14,407 nt of DNA from Ettlia oleoabundans (taxonomy: Eukaryota; Chlorophyta; Chlorophyceae; Chlamydomonadales). Positions 1 to 8,304 of the stretch are shown one piece after another. The notes beneath the pieces are model-generated. The model worked only from the letters and a program-made list of their open reading frames with translations, did not search any database and was not told the origin of the DNA. The DNA is taken from assembly GCA_019693395.1 (NCBI GenBank), contig JAAMXP010006110.1:1-14407 (forward strand), read 5' to 3'. The position numbers and the translations under genes are program-made. Positions within the stretch are counted from its first letter, which is position 1; each line of letters starts with the position of its first letter.

Positions 1-2208
1 CGCCGCAGCCGCCCACGCCTGCCGCCTCGCTGGCGCCGCCGGCACCCGTGGCCGCGCCGCAGCACGGTGCGTCACAGCAGCAGGCCTCGCTGGCGGGGCT
101 GGGGCCGCCAGGCAGCGCCTCTGCATCAAGTGGTGCCCCCTCCCACCTTATGGCCAGCCTCACGTCCCCCACAGCGGCAGCCGCTGCTGCGCAGCAGATG
201 CATGGCGGCGCCACCAGCAGCGCGGCTCAGTACACGCTGCAGCAGGCCCTCCAGCAGATGGCACTACAGCAGGCGGCGGCGGCGCAGGCAAAGGTGCGGC
301 GGTGTACCAGGGAACGTGCTGCTGACATGGATTCCTATGATGTGCTTGCTTGCTTGGCTGGCTGGTGCCTCGCGCGTTGGCAGCCCAATGGGCTTGGCTG
401 TCTGCATGCATCTATGTTGCCTGGCAAACCGAGAGCTCATCGGTGAATTCGTCAGTCCTGGCACCGCACCGCCCCATGCCATCCACCGCCAGCCATTTCA
501 ACCCTGTCCTGCTCCCTCCCTCTCCCATCGCAGGCGCAGCAGCAGGCAGCCGCGGCGGCCCAACAGCAGCAGCAGGCTGCGGCGGCAGCGGCGGCGCAGA
601 AGCCTCTGCGTGCCGTTGCACACACGCTGCTGGAGGGAGGGCTTATGGACCCTGCCTTCTACCATGCTCTGGGCCAGGTGGGCATGCGGCGTGGGGCCAG
701 TCCCTCTGCTGGGCAAGCTTGCAGCAGCAGCGCACCCTGAATTTATACCTAGTGGCAGCACTAGAGCAACCACAAGAGCTGCACAATATCCGCAAGTGTA
801 GTCTTGTGAGGTTTCCCCCATGGTCTCTTTCCGAGCTTTCTTCCCATGGTTTCCTCCCGCCCTTATTCCCCGCAGGTTGACTTTCTTCCCGACGGTCACT
901 ACCAGCAGGACAGCATCACCCTGGAGGATCAGCAGCGCCGCATGGACCTCTTCAACTCAGCGGTGGACTCATACATAGCCGGTGCGACATGGGTGTTGGT
1001 GGTAGGTGGGAGTGGTGGCTGCTGTGTGTGGGATGGGCATTTTGTATTGAAGGTAGCTTGCTGCTCAGCAGGAGCTGTGTCATGCAGCGGTGGCCTCGTA
1101 CAGCGCGGTGGGTGGTTGATTGCGGTTGTTTGGGAAAGGCCCGAGGCAAGGGCAGCTTGCTGGCTTCTCCACCTGTTGCTTGCGCCCTTGTGGGTGGCAA
1201 CCCCTCTGTTCTTATTGTACGGATTGCATCCTCATCACTATCACGACGGGTCTTATTTGCCTGCAGCGGGCGTTGACCGGCGCAGCATGCTGGAGATTGA
1301 GTGTGCGGCAAAGATTGGGCTCAGCGGCGGACCGCTCTACTACCGGTGCGCTGCGCTGCCTGTGCTGGGCGGGCCGCAGCTGCTGCTGTCTCCTGCTTGT
1401 GTCTGCTGCGGTGTAGTGCTGACTCTGCAAGCTGCCTGCGCACGTCAAATGTTCTACCGCTGTTTCTGCGATGTGCTGGTCACTTGTTGTGCTTCAGATC
1501 TCTTCGTTCTTGCGCATGGCGTCCCATTATACCCCCTCCACCACAGTTTCCTCAGTTTGACCCTCCTGCCCTTCACATCATCTATAGCACAACCTCGTCA
1601 TGCACCAACCCCCACGCTGGTGTTCTATTTGGTGTTGCAGCTGTGCCACCTGCGGCAACCCCATGAGCGAGCGCATGCGCCCCAGCTGGTGTCCCGGCTG
1701 CAAGGCCACGCCCTTCTGCAGCCAGGAGTGCCACCGCGTGCTGTACGCACAGCACAGGGCGGTGTGCAGCAGCATGCTCACAAAGCCGCTGCTGCCCAGC
1801 CAGGTGTGTGGGGGGTGGTATGGTGTTAATGTTGGTGGTTGGTTTGTGGTTGACTTATACATTGCGGTGAACCGGCACCAGCCGACTGGCAGTCGCCAGT
1901 CAGAGCCGTTGTGCTGTTTGGTGACAAGAGGTGCTATACCTGCCTAGCACGTCACAGGGTGGGTCAGGGCAGGGCTGTAAGCTCATGGATGTCACCCTAC
2001 TTCAATGCAGACTTGTGCAGACCGTGCCCCCTGCTGTGCCTGCTGTGGTCTGCAGATCGCGCTGCGCATGGCCGTAGAGGTGCACACCGTGCACGGCGCA
2101 ACTGGAGCGGCTCTGCAGCAGGCGGTGCTGCGGCAGATGGGCGCTGTGCAGCGCAGCTACCAGGCAGCAGCCGCAGCCGCTGCAGCGGCGGGAGTGGTGG
2201 ATGAGTGA
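1..2208 (+). CDS. MYND zinc-finger protein with Gln/Ala-rich region (5' partial)
   Basis: Six exons are seen: before 1 to 293, 534-677, 876-981, 1267-1345, 1641-1803 and 2056-2208 (TGA stop). All introns are GT-AG and the phases agree, giving 311 residues in frame from base 3. The reading frame is open to the window edge, so the N-terminus is missing. Exons 1-2 encode a low-complexity Gln/Ala/Pro stretch, then a segment resembling a helix (HTLLEGGLMDPAFYHALGQ). Exon 5 encodes one complete MYND-type zinc finger with spacing C-x2-C-x12-C-x2-C-x5-C-x3-C-x7-H-x3-C, beginning CATC at 1642 and ending RAVC. The last exon is a helical Ala/Gln-rich tail ending GVVDE. MYND fingers usually mediate protein-protein contacts in transcriptional or chromatin regulators. 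No SET domain or ankyrin repeat is visible in the part present, so the specific role is unknown. The acceptor of the last exon could lie a little upstream, because that frame is open. Confidence 0.85.
1642..1764 (+). other. MYND zinc-finger motif
   Basis: This is the single clear domain of the first gene, within exon 5. Seven Cys and one His sit at the canonical MYND spacing and should bind two zinc ions. It starts immediately after the intron 4 acceptor at 1640, and the splice completes an Arg codon (cg|c) just before the first Cys. Confidence 0.88.
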
Positions 2209-2280
2209 GCGGTGATGCAGGCTGGCACACACTCCACCCTTTCTGCCACCCTTCTGCCTGGCGCAGCGTTTTGCTTGTCC

Positions 2281-2285
2281 TGTAA
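2281..2285 (+). terminator. Candidate poly(A) signal TGTAA of the MYND gene
   Basis: TGTAA lies 73 nt after the stop of the MYND gene, a usual distance for green algal genes. Further plus-strand TGTAA copies occur at 2455-2459 and 2791-2795, so 3' ends may alternate. Confidence 0.5.
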
Positions 2286-2667
2286 TACTTAGCTATTACA
2301 ACCAGGAGTGCCCCGGCCTGGAGTCGGGAGTGGCTGCCCGGAGCCAGCAGTCGGCAGAGAAGTGTGCGGTACGCAGCAGCAGGCCACCACAGCCGTAGAA
2401 GTCGCTGCTTCGAAAGCGGCAACCAGCAGCAGCGAGCAGGAGGGGCGGCCGTACTGTAATGTGCTCTTTCTCGCCTCCAGTCCCCTGTCCCTCCTGCCCA
2501 TCAACCCAAACACCAACTGACCCCCGCCCCTGTGCCTTCATGTCCTGATTGTTCCCTGCTCAGCATTAGCCGCAACCCATCTAGCAAACAGCTTTGCTCG
2601 GTTGCTTATCGTGTTCTCCAATTTGCATGCTTGGGGTCCTGCCACCTGGGTTCCTCACACTCTTCCG

Positions 2668-2685
2668 CAGCAGCAGCAGCAGCAG
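2668..2685. repeat. (CAG)6 microsatellite
   Basis: Six uninterrupted CAG units lie in the convergent 3' region, probably non-coding. Confidence 0.9.
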
Positions 2686-2790
2686 CCCCCTTTCCCCCAC
2701 AGGATTAATCTCGTGTGTGTGCCTCCTGTCCCATCCATGTCAGCAGCCGGGGCAACAGGTGGCCTGGCACCTCTGCCCCCAAGCCTGACT

Positions 2791-2802
2791 TGTAACCTTA
2801 CA
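2791..2802. terminator. Back-to-back TGTAA signals on both strands
   Basis: The 12-mer TGTAACCTTACA carries TGTAA on the plus strand (2791-2795) and, as TTACA, on the minus strand (2802-2798). It lies between the convergent MYND gene and gene A. The minus-strand copy is the only TTACA I find between the stop of gene A and this point, about 355 nt downstream of that stop, so it is the best poly(A) candidate for A. Confidence 0.45.
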
Positions 2803-3156
2803 ACGGCCAGTAATTGGCTCGGCTCGCTCACACGGTGCTAAGAGCAAATCTAGACAGGAAGCCTCCGCGGGGGGGATGCGTCAGGATGAACACGCAATAT
2901 TGGTGCAGCAATGAAAAAATAGCAGTGCGAGAGAACTGGAAAGAAATTATGCAGTTGAATGATATGTCGACAAGGAGCAGGCGTCGCATACTTTCCTACA
3001 AATCTGATAGGAGTGGAAAAGGTAAGAGAAGGGTCACAGTGCAAATATAACAAGACCGCCACCTGTGAATCGGCGGCAGCAGTCGCAGCGCTGGGTTGAG
3101 TTGAGTTGGGTTCATTGCTTGCAGTGCGGCAGTGAAGGGCGCCCTACACTACGCCC

Positions 3157-4644
3157 TCAGACATTGATGGCTGCTGCTGCATCACGTTTGGCGATGAAGG
3201 CTTCTGTATTTACGGCGAGGATGGTGTCAGGGGTAGGGGCAGAAGGGGCATCGCCGGCGGGGGTGTTGTCCGCAGGAGCTTGTTTGCAGCAGCTGGTGGC
3301 AGCGCGCCCTGCACCAGTGGGGTTGCAATCAGCTGGTTGAACACGGCAAGCTACTGGCAGGCACCGTCCTTCAAGAGTGGGATGCCAACCAGTTGGTTCC
3401 GCATGGCATGCCGGCAGCTGGCGGTGGGCAAAGGCCTTATCTCTGCGCACTACCCAAGCCCAAGGCGGCCTGCCTCGACGCACACCTACAGGCAGCTGCA
3501 GGTGGCTGCAAGCCCAAGCTGTGATCACCTGCACTGGCGCGGCAGCTCTCCACTCCGCCATTGAGCCCAGCAAGAAGCAGAGGGTGATGTTGGCGATGTA
3601 GCAGATCACGGCACCTGCAGCATGAAGTGCTTACTACATGTGGGTGCTGGTCAGTAGTTGGAGGGGTACGTGCAAGCCTACGGGTGATGGGAGCACCCAC
3701 CAACACCCCAGTGAAGGAGGCAGTGACAAGTGTGACTGAGCTGCCCCAGAACTGCATGCTGACGTCAAGTCAACAACCCTACAGCGGAGCCAAACATCCG
3801 ACACTCGACTCATCCGCTGCGGCGGCACCAGCGGCAATGTCTGTAGCTGGATACAGCTCGTATGGGGTGTTGTATGCGAGCAGGACGAAGTTATTTGCCA
3901 GGGGAGTGAGCCATGTGGTGTTGGTGACCAGGAGTGCCAGCGCGTCTAGCGCCAGACGGGACAGCTTGGAGGACAGCAGCACAGTGGAGGCGGTAGCTAC
4001 GGCCGCCATGTCACACACAACGATCATCCAGCTCAAACTCTGCAGGGGAAAGGGGAGTGCGAATGCTGAGGAGTGTGTTAAAGGGGGAAATCAAGGCTTG
4101 AGGGATTGGTGTGGCTCGGCTGCCCGCGGATTGCGCATCCATCCATGCCCAACAGCCAGACATGTCGACCCCAGAACTACATACCAGGATGCGTGAGCAG
4201 CGCGAATTGTTTGGGAAGCCGCTGACGAAGAACAGCTCGATCTTGGTTTGGATAGGAATCTCTGCAGGCGAATCGGTGGCGGGCGGTGGACGGTGGTCGG
4301 TTGAGGGCGGCAGATCATGTCAGCCGCAGGTAGCAGCGACATATATCTGCAGGAAGTCTGTGACGGCATTCATGGCCGGTCAGCAGCGATTTATTTCTCT
4401 TTTAAAACTCATCATCCGAGTTGCAGGCGGTGTTGGTGGCGGCCTGCATGGTGTTGACCAGGGTGGGGGGCAGGGCTCATCGATTGGCGGGCTGCCGGCT
4501 GCGGGAAGCCGGCGACGTGCAAAACTCAGGCATAATGGGATTAGTTACCAATCTTACCACGCCAGAAAACCAAATGACCGCACAAACCACGGCCAAAGAG
4601 ACGGCCAGAACGGAAGGCTTCTTCCACGAGGCCGAGGAGGCCAT
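3157..4644 (-). CDS. Four-transmembrane protein A (paralogue of B), possibly decaying
   Basis: Exons read on the minus strand: 4644-4558 (29 codons), 4443-4413 (31 nt), 4261-4185 (77 nt), 4039-3814 (226 nt), 3614 to about 3486, and about 3332 to 3157 (TGA stop). Both boundaries of the last intron are uncertain. The start was chosen because MASS...WKKPSVLAV aligns with the start of B; in-frame ATGs further upstream reach 4686. The four hydrophobic segments match those of B: TM1 in exon 1, TM2 (WMIVV...TVLL), TM3 (ALALL...NNFVLLAYN) and TM4 (AVICYIANITLCFLLGS). The two loop Cys residues (NTACN and NSRCS) are kept. About half of the residues in the TM2-TM3 block are identical to B, and the C-terminal exon matches B closely (EAFIAKRDAAAA against QAFITKRDAAAA). 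The donors after exons 2 and 4 read ATGAGT instead of GT. The family is not recognised, and the protein is either produced by non-canonical splicing or is an early pseudogene. Confidence 0.62.
4413..4443 (-). other. 31-nt microexon 2 of gene A
   Basis: This exon encodes AATNTACNSD plus one base. Its acceptor is atgcag. It aligns base for base in length with the 31-nt exon of B (9396-9426). An in-frame TGA just upstream rules out an earlier acceptor in this frame. It carries the first conserved loop Cys. Confidence 0.65.
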
Positions 4645-4833
4645 TATAAAACGCCTCATTGTTGCGTTTAAGGTTCGCATTGCCATAAGAAAATTACCTC
4701 GGCCTGCAGGAACCTAGGTTCCTGCTGTGCATGCTGTGACCGGCCGGTGCTATGGGCGGGGCTCCAACATGGCCTGCCGTAACGATGTGCTTGCAAGTAG
4801 CACCATCTTGTCCAAACCACGTCCGGATCCCGC
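4645..4833. promoter_or_regulatory. Shared divergent promoter region of gene A and the RUS gene
   Basis: Only 189 bp separate the chosen ATG of A (minus, 4644) from the first ATG in the RUS reading frame (plus, 4834). The interval holds a perfect 20-bp palindrome, a second palindrome ACCGGCCGGT (4739-4748), a GC-box-like gggcgggg near 4753, and a plus-oriented TATAAA at 4645-4650 that could serve the RUS gene. Promoter function is inferred from position. Confidence 0.55.
4706..4725. promoter_or_regulatory. Perfect 20-bp palindrome in the divergent promoter
   Basis: The sequence gcaggaacctaggttcctgc is identical to its own reverse complement over all 20 bases. A symmetric site between two divergent genes is a candidate binding site for a dimeric regulator. 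No factor can be named from the sequence. Confidence 0.6.
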
Positions 4834-7809
4834 ATGCTTGTCGCCCGGGCTTTGCTTCTGGGATGGCAGCGCAGCTCCTTTGAGGCCGCAGAGTTCGCCT
4901 GGAGGCTTCATTGGCGGCATTACCAATGCCAGAGAGAACTCAGCACTTGCAGCAATCCCGCTTGGGTCCTGGTGCAATGCGAGGGCAGCAGCAGCACAAG
5001 GGCCGTTGGCGGCAGCACAGGTGTGCCGGCAGCCTGCACTTGCACATGCTTGTCTCGCCCTGTTGAGAGCTGTTCGGACTACCTTACCTTTTGCATGAAC
5101 CCGCGTTCAGGACTCGTGCATCTGGAGCGGCAATGTAACGACGACATTGACAGCCCTGGCAGTGGCAGCAGCAGTCCCGCAGCTGGCCGGCTGTCGCTGG
5201 GCCGCCTACGGCAAGCCTTGCTGTCCCAACTGACAGCCACTTTCCTCCCGGCAGGCTACCCGGACACGGTGGCACCTGGCTACCTGCGTAACACACTGTG
5301 GCAGGCCGCCCACCACACGGCTGGCTCAGCCAACGGAGGTGTGCATGCACCCACGGCTAAGCTTGGCTGTGCAGGGGCTGGCGAGCATCTTGCTCTGATT
5401 TGATGGCAGCATGAGCCACCTGCGGATACATCAAATGGCTTTCACACTATGATGCTGAACCTGCTGCTTCTGCGGCAGTCTTTTACCCCAAAAGCAGTTG
5501 CTGTTGCTGCCGGCTGCCTTGTGGTGCACCCATGTCTCCTCCTGCTGTGCCTGCCCGCCTTCCAGCACCACCCGCCCGTCCCTCCTGCGCCTGCTTGTTG
5601 TGCAGTGCTGGCCTCCACCTTCCTGCTCTACTCTGTGGGGCTGGGCGCGGGCGCAGTGCCCACCGCCGGTGCCCTCAACTGGGTGCTGAAAGATGGGCTG
5701 GGCCAACTGGGGACCCTGCTGTTCGGCAAGACCATAGCACACAACTTTGACGTCTCACCGCGCATTTGGTACCTGCTGGCATCAGCCAAGCTCAATCTGG
5801 CCATGGGGTGAGGCGGCTGCAAGTCCTGCGGCGGCATTTCTGTCCAGCGCGTTTGCCTCCTGTTGCATTTCTGTCTAGCACAATTGCCTCCTGTTGCATT
5901 CTAAGCAGGACTGATTGTTCTGCAGACCGGCACGTATGCCAGGTGTGGCAGCTTACAACCGGGGCACTGCCACATGGGTCGAAACACGTGTTGCTTGACT
6001 CACACTAGTTCAATTCACACACTGCCACCACCTTGCTACCAACGTGCGCCACACCCTGCTTACGAGTTACTCGATGAACTACATGCGCCAGCCCCCCTTT
6101 TGCAGGCTAGAGATCTGCACTTTCCTGGTGCCAGCATACTTCCTGCCGGTGGGTGCGCTAGCCAACGCCATCAAGGGTCTGTCATGGATGGCCGGCGGCT
6201 CAACTAAGTCGGTGTTCAAGGTGCGGCACAGCAGGCAGATGCCAGGTGGCCGCCAGCCGTCAGCAGCGATGCAGCAGCGTGCATGGTTGCCTGCCGCCGC
6301 AAACGCAACCGCAAGCGCCTGCCGATAGCTTGCCGTTCCGCAGCAGTGCAGGGCTGCTTGCCGGCGGCTTGAGCGGTGGCAGGCTGCAAGCAGAACACAG
6401 GCATGGAAAAGCTGACTTGAGTCCCTTGCTAGATGGTTGTTACCCTGAGTACCCCCCACCTACCGTGTGCGCTCCATGTTCTGCTTTTCCACTGCATTCA
6501 CCTGTCACCCACACGCGACAGAAGCTCTGCACCCGCGCTGCAGGTCTCGTTCGCAGCCGACAATAACTTTGGCGATGTGAGCGCCAAGGCCACCAGCCAG
6601 ACCATCTGCGCTTCAGTGCTGGGCACGTCGGCAGGTGGGCGGCACGACTGCGGCTGGTGCCACATTGCGCATGACAACTCGACCCATTTAGGGGCAACAC
6701 TTCATGGTGCTGCGCGAAGGCAGAGGCTGCTCCCTTGCATCTCAGCCACCAAATAACAATCTCAGCAGTTGACCTAGCTCTCATTATTAACCCACACGCT
6801 CAACTCGTACCCCTGGCTGCCACACTGCCCATACCTTGTTGGCCTACCTCCCCCTGCAGGTGTGGCTCTGGCCTCCCAGGTTGGGCAGTCGGTTGGGCTG
6901 GCCCTGGCCTGCTATGCCAGCCTGGCAGCTTTTCACCTGTATACGGGATACCTGGCGGTACAGTGTGTACCGCTGGCCACACTCAACCCGTCCCGCCTTG
7001 AGCTGCTGGTCCGGCTGTACCTGCAGCAGGTGCAGGCACAGCAGCAGGCACAGCAGCAGCAGCAACAACAGCAGCAAGAACAAGGGCAGCAGCCCAGCCA
7101 CAAGCAGCAGCCGCAGCAGGAGCAGCAACAGCAGCGTGCCTCGGTGGTGGAGCTACCCACCCCTGCTGAGCTGGCAGCACAGGACCCTGTTTTCCACCGC
7201 CCCTCTGTGTGCATAGGCACCCCACTGCGTAAGCTAGTGAAGCAGCATGGCGCCCAGCTGGGCTTGTACATGACTGTGGTGCAGCAGCAGGAGCAGCAGT
7301 CACAAGCGCAGCCTGGCAAGCAGCTGGAGGAGCAGGAGCAGGAGCATAAACAGCACTGGCATGCGCACTCAATTAAGGAGCAGCAGCAGCAGCACGAGCA
7401 GCAGCAGCAGGAGAGAGCAGGGACAGCATCACCCTCACGGCATTTTCTTGTTCCAACAGGCGAGCATGTGCACCTGCTGCTGCATGAGAGGGCGGAGGCA
7501 GCTGATTGCATCTTGGGCTTCCTGCACGCCTGCCTGGTGCTCTGGGGCCCCAGTGGCAGCGGCACATGCGGTAGCAATCACACTGAGGGCTCCAGCACCC
7601 GCAGTGCCACGAGCAGCTCAGACGCCGGCAGCATGCAGAGCAGGCAAACAGTTGACAGTGAGCAGAGTGGCCAGGCAGCTGACAGAGTGCAAAGCAACTT
7701 AGGAGAGGCTTGGCGCCTGCTTCCAGGCCTGCTGGCAGCGCTGGAGGCTGCGGGGTGGGATGATCAGAAGGTGGTATTGGAGGCTAAGCGGCGGCGGTGT
7801 AAGTGGTGA
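4834..7809 (+). CDS. RUS-family protein (root UVB sensitive, DUF647) with poly-Gln insertions
   Basis: Five exons are seen: 4834-5338, 5606-5807, 6106-6220, 6544-6634 and 6860-7809 (TGA stop). All junctions are GT-AG and phase-consistent, giving 620 residues. RUS hallmarks appear in order: FLPAGYP (residues 137-143), a hydrophobic GLGAGAVPTAGALNW segment, WVLKDGLGQLG (194-204), FDVSPRIWYLLASAKLN, an ANAIKGLSWMAGGSTK segment, NNFGDVSAK (281-289), then HLYTGYLAVQCV and LNPSRLELL. Plant RUS1/RUS2 act in plastids in UV-B responses and vitamin B6 homeostasis, and human RUSF1 is the animal homologue. The exact biochemical activity is not settled. The last exon carries two Gln-rich insertions between conserved C-terminal segments. 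The start is the first ATG after an in-frame stop at 4798-4800. The residues after it (MLVARALLLGWQRSS) could be organelle-targeting, but an upstream exon cannot be excluded. The gene is divergent from A and convergent with B. Confidence 0.93.
7024..7131 (+). repeat. CAG/CAA-rich tract encoding poly-Gln (first RUS insertion)
   Basis: Imperfect CAG/CAA repeats encode a roughly 36-residue Gln-rich stretch of the RUS protein right after the LLVRLYL segment. The mix of CAG, CAA and other codons suggests an old, interrupted repeat. It probably forms a flexible spacer. Confidence 0.88.
7279..7411 (+). repeat. Second Gln-rich tract in the RUS C-terminal region
   Basis: CAG-rich coding DNA encodes a Gln/Glu/His-rich segment between QLGLYMTVV and the ATPSRHF-like region (SPSRHFLVPTGEHVHLLLHERAEAADCILGF). 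It interrupts the C-terminal RUS domain without breaking the frame. Confidence 0.85.
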
Positions 7810-8304
7810 TACTTCTCGACAGAAACCGCGGTTACCCCAGGCTTGTCTGGCAGTAAGTCATGGTGTAATATGCTGTCAACTCCCAGCTGTAGCGATCATC
7901 GTGCCCATACATCTCTAACCTTGTCAACTGTGCTGATTGCTCACATCTATTCCCTCAGATCTGGTTCAAGTTTTGTTGATGCTGCTGTACAATCCTCATA
8001 ACACTGTTTTGCCAACATGGTCAAATCAAGCTCTGCAACTTTTCATGGGACTAAGAGGCACACGCAAGTCTGTAAATTAAATGTAAGGAACTGGCCGCGG
8101 CTATCCGAGGAAAGGGGTGGCTGCTAAGTGGATTGCTGTTCCAGCTATCGAGGTTAAGACAGACAGTCAGAGGGAAAAGGTAAGATGAAAGAAACCAAGA
8201 AAAAAAGGATACACCATAGGGAAACGGTCACATCAGCTGTGCCATGAATGGGAGGCTACGTCACAGGGTTGGGTTTCTGCGGAATGGTGGGGTCAGCAAC
8301 TTGC
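7810..8304. other. Convergent 3' intergenic region between the RUS gene and gene B
   Basis: These 495 bp separate the two stop codons. I see no supported gene. The region is less GC-rich than the exons and purine-rich near 8155-8225. Plus-strand TGTAA motifs serve the RUS side, but I find no TTACA (minus-strand TGTAA) for gene B, so its 3' end signal is unclear. Confidence 0.6.
7864..7868 (+). terminator. Candidate poly(A) signal TGTAA of the RUS gene
   Basis: TGTAA lies 55 nt after the RUS stop codon. Two further plus-strand copies lie at 8071-8075 and 8082-8086. Confidence 0.55.

Larger units (their letters stand above)
2209..3156. other. Convergent 3' intergenic region, no gene seen
   Basis: This is about 950 bp between the stop of the plus-strand MYND gene and the stop of minus-strand gene A. 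It holds several TGTAA motifs, a (CAG)6 run and, from about 2880 to 3055, a stretch clearly more AT/purine-rich than the surroundings. The open frames here are short, lack splice-supported partners and show no familiar motif. I read it as two 3' untranslated regions meeting. Confidence 0.6.

Noticed and set aside
846..1829. 327-codon plus-strand open frame
   Set aside because: It runs through three introns of the MYND gene and reads the zinc-finger exon in the wrong frame. The exon chain with GT-AG borders and the MYND spacing explain the region.
4387..4412. Gene A exon 2 ending at the canonical GT in GATGA|GTTTTA
   Set aside because: It leaves phase 2, while both usable acceptors of exon 3 need phase 1 or 0, so the conserved downstream frame would be lost.
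6933..7577. 214-codon minus-strand open frame rich in Cys
   Set aside because: It is the antisense of the RUS CAG repeats (CTG/TGC read as Leu/Cys). The plus strand has the conserved RUS protein here.
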